The position numbers and the translations under genes were made by a program. From contig CAUYUJ010009522.1 in the NCBI GenBank assembly GCA_963575745.1, positions 1-32,500 of the forward strand: DNA of 32,500 bases. Reading direction: 5' to 3'. The notes below the pieces were generated by a model, which saw nothing but the letters and a program-made list of their open reading frames with translations, had not been told where the DNA came from and searched no databases. Numbering within the stretch: position 1 is the first letter of the stretch; every line of letters begins with the position of its first letter. This DNA is from Prorocentrum cordatum (taxonomy: Eukaryota; Sar; Dinophyceae; Prorocentrales; Prorocentraceae). This document shows, in pieces, positions 27,723 through 32,500 of the stretch.

Positions 27723-28300
27723 GCTCGGCCCTAGGCCTCCCGAGGCCGCAACAGGCTCCGTGCCAGGCACCGAGGGGCACCGCGCGGGACTTTGGGAGCA
27801 GGACGAGGGTGGTAAGAGCCTGTTGCAGCGCTTGGCTCCTCCTCGCCCGCTGGCGCCATCCCTCCCCAGACATGCTCGCGTCGTAAAAAATTCAGGACGG
27901 AGGTTTTTCACCGTTTTCGGGCTCTGGGGGCCTTCGCCGGGCCTCGGGACCGTCAAAAAACGACTCAGGATGAAAAACCGGCCCCGGGGGAAGGGTCGGG
28001 ACTTCCGGGGGCGCCGTCCTGAAAAAATCAGGACGTCGCATGTCTGGGTCCTCCTCGTGAACACACGTCGCTCCTTCCTGATCCTGATCGTGCTCGCCTC
28101 TGCCTGTGCTCGTCTCTGACCGTTCCCGGCCCCCTGGTGGCCAGGAAGTGGCCCAGGACGGAACAATCGGAAGTGAAAGGATCGTGGCTCCCCAGAAACC
28201 AAGAGAACTTTCGAAGAATTCGAGAGGAACAGTGCGCAACTCCTCCCTGTCGAGCCCCCCAAACGTGTTGGTAGGAAGGACCGGGCGTCGCGACCGAGAC
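27723..28300. other. Unassigned GC-rich spacer with hairpin at 28,015-28,035
   Basis: No supported gene. A perfect 8-bp hairpin CGTCCTGA-AAAAA-TCAGGACG lies at 28,015-28,035, and related TTCAGGACGGAGG occurs at about 27,890. Minus frames continue out of the minisatellite and include FFILSRFLTVPRPGEGPQSP, with no recognised domain. Confidence 0.5.
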
Positions 28301-28710
28301 CCCCTCGCCGCTGATGCTCCTGGAGCCACAGCTTGGCAACAACTGCACGGAGGTGAGCTAGGCCGTTCTGCAAGACGTGGCTCTCGCCGCTGCACAGCGC
28401 GCATTCGTTTTGAGAGCTTGCTACAGCTCCACAGACGAAGGGCGGGCCGCTTTCAAAATGTGGCTCTCGCCTGTAAGAGCCGCGCACACGCATCTTAAAA
28501 GACGCAACACTCTCACGGATGGAGGGCGTGTGGATGTCAAAAATGTGGCTCTCGCCTCAGCGCCGCGCACATTCGTCGCAAAAGTTTGGAGCCGTTTCAC
28601 GGATGAAGGGCGGTTCTTTCCCAAAATGGGGCTCTCGCCTTAGCACCGCGCTCAACCGTTATGAAAGCTTGCAACAGTTGCAAGGACTCGCAATGTCGAA
28701 GTCCCAGGAA
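28301..28710. repeat. 84-bp tandem repeat, about five units
   Basis: The landmark GTGGCTCTCGCC recurs at 28,377, 28,460, 28,545 and (as GGGGCTCTCGCC) 28,628, giving spacings of 83, 85 and 83 bp. Each unit also holds a GCGCGCAxxCGTxxxAAAAG-like part and an ACGGATGAAGGGCG-like part. A more diverged unit precedes the first. Units differ by up to about 30 percent by eye. Confidence 0.85.
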
Positions 28711-28890
28711 TCGTGTTCTGGCAAAACCTAAGATTGTCATAACGCTACACTCATGCTGACTCGCGGTGAAGTCCCAGGAATTGTGTTCTGGCACGGCTCA
28801 GGGTTGGCATAACGCGACAGTCACGTTGACACGCGACGCTGAAGTTCCAGGAATTGTGTTTTGGCACGAATGAAGATTCGTAGGCGTGTG
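28698..28890. repeat. 72-bp tandem repeat, three units
   Basis: GAAGTCCCAGGAATTGTGTT (with small changes) begins units at 28,698, 28,768 and 28,841. Each continues TCTGGCAC, then a CATAACGC...ACACTCATG-like segment. It directly abuts the 84-bp array. Confidence 0.85.
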
Positions 28891-29130
28891 GTTTCCAATG
28901 GGGCACTTCCAGCAACGCAAATCAATTATTGCACGGTCTTGTTACAACATCGCTGACGCGACTTAGGTTTACACTGGTGCTCCTCCTCATCCCGATGCTC
29001 CTCCTCATCATCATCCTCCTCTCCTCTCCTCTTCTTTCCTCTCCTCTTCTCTTTTCTCCTCTCTTCCTCCAACTGCTCCTCCCCCCGTCGGGCGGCCCCC
29101 GCCGTTGCCGGGCCGCCTTGGTGTTGCTGG
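28891..29130. repeat. Spacer with CTCCTC/TCTCC pyrimidine tract
   Basis: Unique sequence to about 28,975 is followed by a mixed CTCCTCATC and CTCTCCTCTT tract to about 29,080. No gene is seen. Confidence 0.8.
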
Positions 29131-29352
29131 GTGTTTGAACTGGCGTCAGCCCGTCCCCGAGCCGTCGACGCGGGAGGAGGGGAGGAATCTCTCGTTGGGC
29201 TGCCCGGATCGTTCCGGACGGCCGCCGACGGCCCGAGATACGAGGGGGAGGCAGCACAGACGAACGACGGTGGTCGTGCTCGACTCGGAGACTTGGCGGG
29301 CAGCCCTGCCGCAGCAGTGACTGTCCTCGCCCTTTCCTCCTGTCTGGACGCC
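29131..29352. other. Unassigned GC-rich spacer
   Basis: Frames on both strands are open but short, with no recognised motif. Confidence 0.4.
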
Positions 29353-29545
29353 CGAAATGGGTACGGGAAGAATGGGCACAATGCCCAACAACAAATGTTG
29401 TCCCAAACCAACGGCGGCCGCTGTTGGGCAGGCGGCCTTCTGTCTCGAATGGAGACAGGCCGCGGCGGCGTGGACAGCGAGTCCTGTTCAAAATGAACAA
29501 GATCCGCTGTTGGGCATTGTACACATTCTTTCCGTGCCCATTTCG
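29353..29545. repeat. Long imperfect inverted repeat with two inner hairpins
   Basis: The left arm (29,353-29,390, from CGAAATGGGTACGGGAAG to CAATGCCCAACA) pairs with the right arm (29,508-29,545, from TGTTGGGCATTGTACACA to GCCCATTTCG) over 38 bp with about four mismatches. Between them lie TGTCTC-GAATG-GAGACA (29,441-29,457) and TGTTCA-AAA-TGAACA (29,485-29,499). The 193-bp structure has no open frame that would explain the symmetry. Confidence 0.85.
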
Positions 29546-29734
29546 TTCGCGCAGATCCTGAGAGGCCGTGGGGCGGCCGCAGTTGGAGCCGGTGCTACAG
29601 ACCGGTAGGGACACCACGCGTCGCGCATCCCATTGCGGCAATCGTGTCGGGCACACAGGGGCCGCGGCGCCAGCGACTCGCTGCTGCGGCGGTGGCCCCC
29701 CCTCGCCGCATTGGTTCACCTATTATGCGGGGGC
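29546..29734. other. Unassigned spacer
   Basis: GC-rich unique sequence between the inverted repeat and the purine tract; nothing recognised. Confidence 0.4.
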
Positions 29735-29975
29735 TGGCGAGAGGGGGGGGGGGGACGAGGAGGGAGGGGGAGGGGGAGGGGGAGGGGGAGAAGGAGGGAG
29801 GCGAGGGGAGGGGGAGGGGAGGAGGGGGGAGGGAGGGGGAGGGGGAGGGGAGGGGGAGGGGGAGGGAGGGGGAGGAGGGGCAGGGGGGAGGGGGGGGAGG
29901 AGGAGAGGAGGAGGAGGAGGAGGAGGAGGGGAGGAGGAGGATCGGGAGGAGGAGGGAGGGGGATCGAGGAGGATT
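29735..29975 (+). repeat. G-rich homopurine tract (GGGGGA/GGA)
   Basis: About 240 bp are almost entirely purine, with GGGGGA and GGGAGG units and only rare C or T. Dense G-runs make triplex or G-quadruplex structures possible. Very long plus and minus frames across it are artefacts. Confidence 0.95.
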
Positions 29976-30179
29976 TGAAGAGTGAAGCCGCGACGGGCAG
30001 AGCGCTCGTCAGGTCCCTGGACGGCCCTGCCCCCTCGGCTGCGAGGGCGAGCCTGCAGGCTGCCTCGAGTGCCCTCGCCTCCGTGGGAGGAGGAGGTGAA
30101 GGTGGAGGCGGGGGAGGCGGGGAGGAGGAAGATGCGGGGCGGGGGAGGCAGGGGAAGTGGAGGGATGCGAGGAGGAGGG
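29976..30179. other. Unassigned GC-rich spacer between purine tracts
   Basis: Partly purine-rich unique sequence; no gene recognised. Confidence 0.4.
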
Positions 30180-30262
30180 ATGGGAGGAGGAAGAGGAGGA
30201 GGAGGAGGAGGAGGAGGAGGAGGAGGAGGAGGAGGAGGAGGAGGAGGAGGAGGAGGAGGATC
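30180..30262 (+). repeat. (GGA)n microsatellite
   Basis: A near-perfect (AGG)n run of about 25 copies, continuing into AAGGAGGACGAGGA. Confidence 0.95.
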
Positions 30263-30804
30263 GAGGAGAAGGAGGACGAGGATCTGAAGGGTGAATGCTG
30301 TAAGCCCACCCTCTGGAGGCAGGTCTGGCTGATTTCTCTGAGCGTTTGGCTAATTGTATGGCCGTGTACGTGCGCTTTGGGGCACGACCAGCTGCTTCTG
30401 CACCCTGGCCCAGGGCGGGGAGGAGGAGGAGGAGGAGTGCGCTGGCCAAAAGAGAGGGACGAGAAGAGGGCAGGCGGACAAGAAGCGAGAAGAGGGCAAG
30501 ACGTCGGCGTCACGGCCGCGTGCGGCGGCGCCTGCGGGGCCGTGCCAATCAGCGCGGACAGGTCTGCCCTCTGCCTGCAGACCTGCTGAACACGGGCCCC
30601 TGCCACGGCGACGGTCGACGCGGGACGCTGGCGACAGGTAAGATAACAATGGAAGCAGGCATCAATATACAACAAGATAGACAACAGAGCACGATTGTCG
30701 AGAGGAAAACAATCTACAAAACTGAATTCAGGTGGCACCAGGGGCAAGGCTAAGACTACCACCAAAGTGAGGGTTGCAGAGAAGGAACGAGAAGCCAGAG
30801 AGCT
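30263..30804. other. Unassigned spacer beyond the truncated endonuclease
   Basis: On the minus strand the frame carrying the endonuclease fragment continues through this stretch without a stop, but the sequence no longer resembles the domain. No other feature is seen. Confidence 0.5.
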
Positions 30805-30981
30805 GATTACCTCACGCTCCAGGGCACGGAAACACTCGTACGACCCGCGAACCTCTTGAAACCATACAACATCATGGTACTGAGTCATATTGATAAGCTG
30901 CCTGATCTTTGCGCGGTGGGCGTGCTGCGGGGCGCACAGTGCGCCGAAGAGCGAACGAGCATTCCAAGACACAACTGAAAA
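30805..30981 (-). pseudogene. Truncated LINE endonuclease N-terminus (EEP-like)
   Basis: Within a long minus frame, residues FSVVSWNARSLFGALCAPQH and, further on, KIRQLINMTQYHDVVWFQEV match the start of an EEP endonuclease: VSWNxRxL first strand, a helix, and DVVxxQE with the metal-binding Glu. Similarity stops soon after FRALEREV (about 30,805), where catalytic Asp and His motifs should follow over the next 500 bp. It lies 418 bp downstream of the intact ORF1 on the same strand, so it is the expected beginning of ORF2, cut off by unrelated DNA. The preceding in-frame stretch is Ser-rich. Confidence 0.7.
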
Positions 30982-31398
30982 ACGCTTGCACGGCAAGAAA
31001 AGGCTGCATCGCATCAGCAACGCCGGCCAGTCAGCCGTAAACGACGAAGAAGAGCAGGAGGATGAGGACGTAGAACTTGCCGAAGGTGCCGAACGTGCAG
31101 ACGACCCACCAGGACTGGAAGACCCAGACGCGCAGGACGACGAGGATGAGGCTCTTGCTCTTCTCTCTGAAGTGGCTATTCCGCATGTAGACCAAATTAT
31201 CCTCGTAGGTGGCGGTGTGGCGTGTTGCTGGTCGTCGCTGTCTGCCGCTTGTTCAGGTGTGGAACGTACACCGCAAGCGCCCACGCAGAACGGGACACCC
31301 AAACCAGTCAAATCACAATCCACAGGAGAGGCGAGGAACCCCAGTGACATATCATGCAAGTCGGCCTTCATGCACTGCTGGCTTGGCAGAGCGGTCTC
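30982..31398 (-). other. Spacer between LINE ORF1 and the endonuclease
   Basis: A minus frame is open from 31,371 into the endonuclease, including a Ser-rich run (SSSSSCASGSSSPGGSS). Whether it is translated as the ORF2 start or is an inter-ORF spacer cannot be told. No domain is seen. Confidence 0.4.
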
Positions 31399-32364
31399 CT
31401 AGATCAGGATGCTCTCAACCGTGCTGTTGATGGTGGCATCAGTGAAGCCGATCTTCTTCAATGCCACGACGTTGGGAATGACGTCCACTTGCATCGACTC
31501 TACGCCTTTCACCTGGAAGAGGTTCTCCGTGTCATCATTCGAGATCAGCCATAGCGTGCCACGAAATCCTTGCGAGCCTAGCGTAAACGATGGACTCCAC
31601 TTGTTATAGGCCTTGGCTGTCTCCACGACCTTGGACAAGAGGACGCCGAGGATGCGGTTGACTTTGCGGATGGCTGGCGGTGCGTCCATGCGGATCTTCA
31701 ATTCACAGTCAATATTGGTGCGAGGGTCGCGCCACCTCACACCCAGGGTCCGAGCGCGCATCAAGAAATCCTTGGCCGCCTCATTCGAATCAAAGATGAT
31801 GCTGTAGGCCGTCTGGAAGTTGTGGGACTTGGGCATTGCCGTGATGCCGTTGGGGACGTGCTTTTGGATGAGCTGTGTAGCATGGGCACTCATGACCTTG
31901 GCTAGCAGCGGCCTCGGGAAGCCCGCGATCCAGATCTTGCGGTTGTCCCTCTCCTTCTCGGGCTCTAGTGATGCGGCCGATGCATTTGACCTGGTCGATG
32001 GTGTACGCGATGACAGCGCAGCAAGCTCGGCCTGCATCTTGAGAGTATGGGCCTTCATGTCCTTCAGTTGATTGTCAACAGCTTCAGTCATGACGGCGGC
32101 GGCAGCGGATTGTGCTGCATCCAAGCTGGTATTAGTTCTATCCTCGATCGCCTTCATCCGCGCAGTCAGACCGTCGATCCTGCCCTCGTGCTCATGCATG
32201 TTTCTCTTCACCTCTGTGACGTCATCCTTTGTGGCCATGTTCGAGCGAATGTCACCCAGCATCTCGCGTAGCAAGTCAGCATTGCCAGTACGCCCATGCT
32301 TCGGGACCGAGCATGCTTCCTCTGCCACTGGCGTTGGCCACATCATCTCATCATCAGAAGCCAT
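31399..32364 (-). CDS. LINE ORF1-like protein with coiled coil and RRM-like domain
   Basis: A complete frame of 321 residues from ATG at 32,364 (MASDDEMMWP) to TAG at 31,399. I prefer this start over the one 30 residues upstream because the upstream part is basic and repeat-free but unlike the rest. Residues about 40-125 are heptad-like and charged (TEVKRNMHEHEGRIDGLTAR and onward), predicting a coiled coil. Residues about 140-250 resemble an RNA-recognition fold: RKIWIAGFP as strand 1, AYSIIFDSNEAAKDFLMRAR as strand 3 and helix, then DCELKIRMDAPPAIRKVNRI. LINE ORF1 proteins of this plan bind element RNA. The endonuclease start follows downstream. This is the only long, clean, non-repeat frame in the window. 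Family identity is inferred from layout. Confidence 0.65.
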   Translation of the reverse strand: MASDDEMMWPTPVAEEACSVPKHGRTGNADLLREMLGDIRSNMATKDDVTEVKRNMHEHEGRIDGLTARMKAIEDRTNTSLDAAQSAAAAVMTEAVDNQLKDMKAHTLKMQAELAALSSRTPSTRSNASAASLEPEKERDNRKIWIAGFPRPLLAKVMSAHATQLIQKHVPNGITAMPKSHNFQTAYSIIFDSNEAAKDFLMRARTLGVRWRDPRTNIDCELKIRMDAPPAIRKVNRILGVLLSKVVETAKAYNKWSPSFTLGSQGFRGTLWLISNDDTENLFQVKGVESMQVDVIPNVVALKKIGFTDATINSTVESILI

Positions 32365-32500
32365 CGCAGTGGTGCGGCTGCACTGACTCAGAAGGTGCCT
32401 AAACGGAGCTGTCCTGCGGGCGGCCGATGACCTGGCCTCGGGAGCAGGAAACAAGGCAGCTCGAGGGCAAAAAGCCTATGAGGACCACTTTGGCCCTCAG
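32365..32500 (-). other. Upstream region of LINE ORF1
   Basis: The sequence upstream of the chosen ATG on the minus strand has an open frame for 30 residues (to 32,454) and then runs off the window. No promoter element can be named. Confidence 0.4.

Noticed and set aside
26877-28493. 538-codon minus-strand frame
   Set aside because: Most of it is translation of the ATC tract and the 7-bp minisatellite; the non-repeat ends show no domain.
29633-30589. 318-codon plus-strand frame over the purine tracts
   Set aside because: Composed of poly-G, R and E from GGA and GGGGGA repeats; no domain at either end.

Overview
This looks like nuclear DNA of a dinoflagellate. I infer that from three things: almost nothing in it is conventional coding sequence; it is packed with GC-rich minisatellites and dispersed repeats; and the only recognisable proteins are LINE-type retrotransposon remnants whose endonuclease, reverse transcriptase and RNase H segments resemble those I associate with dinoflagellate genomes. 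A genus such as Prorocentrum is possible but cannot be shown from the window. I see no rRNA, tRNA, CRISPR array or intact host gene. Most long open frames are artefacts of tandem repeats whose unit lacks stop codons.

Layout. 1-3,830: a 20-bp minisatellite, a 36-bp minisatellite, a block of dispersed repeats carrying a CTCGAG-centred 19-nt motif, and a CCAAGAGGC-type minisatellite. 3,835-11,350: a tandemly duplicated host repeat (modules R, P1, P2, a GTC trinucleotide tract and a G-quadruplex module) interrupted by insertions. 11,351-16,480: further insertions in two copies of another host repeat (module Q). 16,480-18,340: microsatellites and small repeats. 18,345-24,900: a decayed plus-strand LINE with coiled-coil region, endonuclease, reverse transcriptase, zinc knuckle and RNase H. 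25,641-26,176: an unassigned open frame. 26,985-30,262: microsatellites, 84-bp and 72-bp tandem repeats and a nested inverted repeat. 30,805-32,364: a minus-strand LINE with intact ORF1 and a truncated endonuclease start.

The main discovery is a family of seven non-coding elements of about 0.7-1.7 kb (units 0 and A to F). Each begins near CATGATGGACCC, has an 11-bp subterminal inverted repeat (CCCGGAAAGGG at the left, CCCTTTCCGGG at the right), carries internal minisatellite arrays, and ends with a paired CGCCGGCC direct repeat, a GGGC-NNNN-GCCC stem-loop and an A-run. Uninterrupted versions of the insertion sites of units 0, A, B, D and E lie in this same window, and unit F interrupts the LINE endonuclease domain. 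They therefore behave as mobile elements entering A-rich targets. Their plan (subterminal inverted repeats, central tandem repeats, 3' stem-loop, A/T-run target) most resembles non-autonomous Helentron-type elements (HINEs such as Drosophila DINE-1). That assignment is inference.
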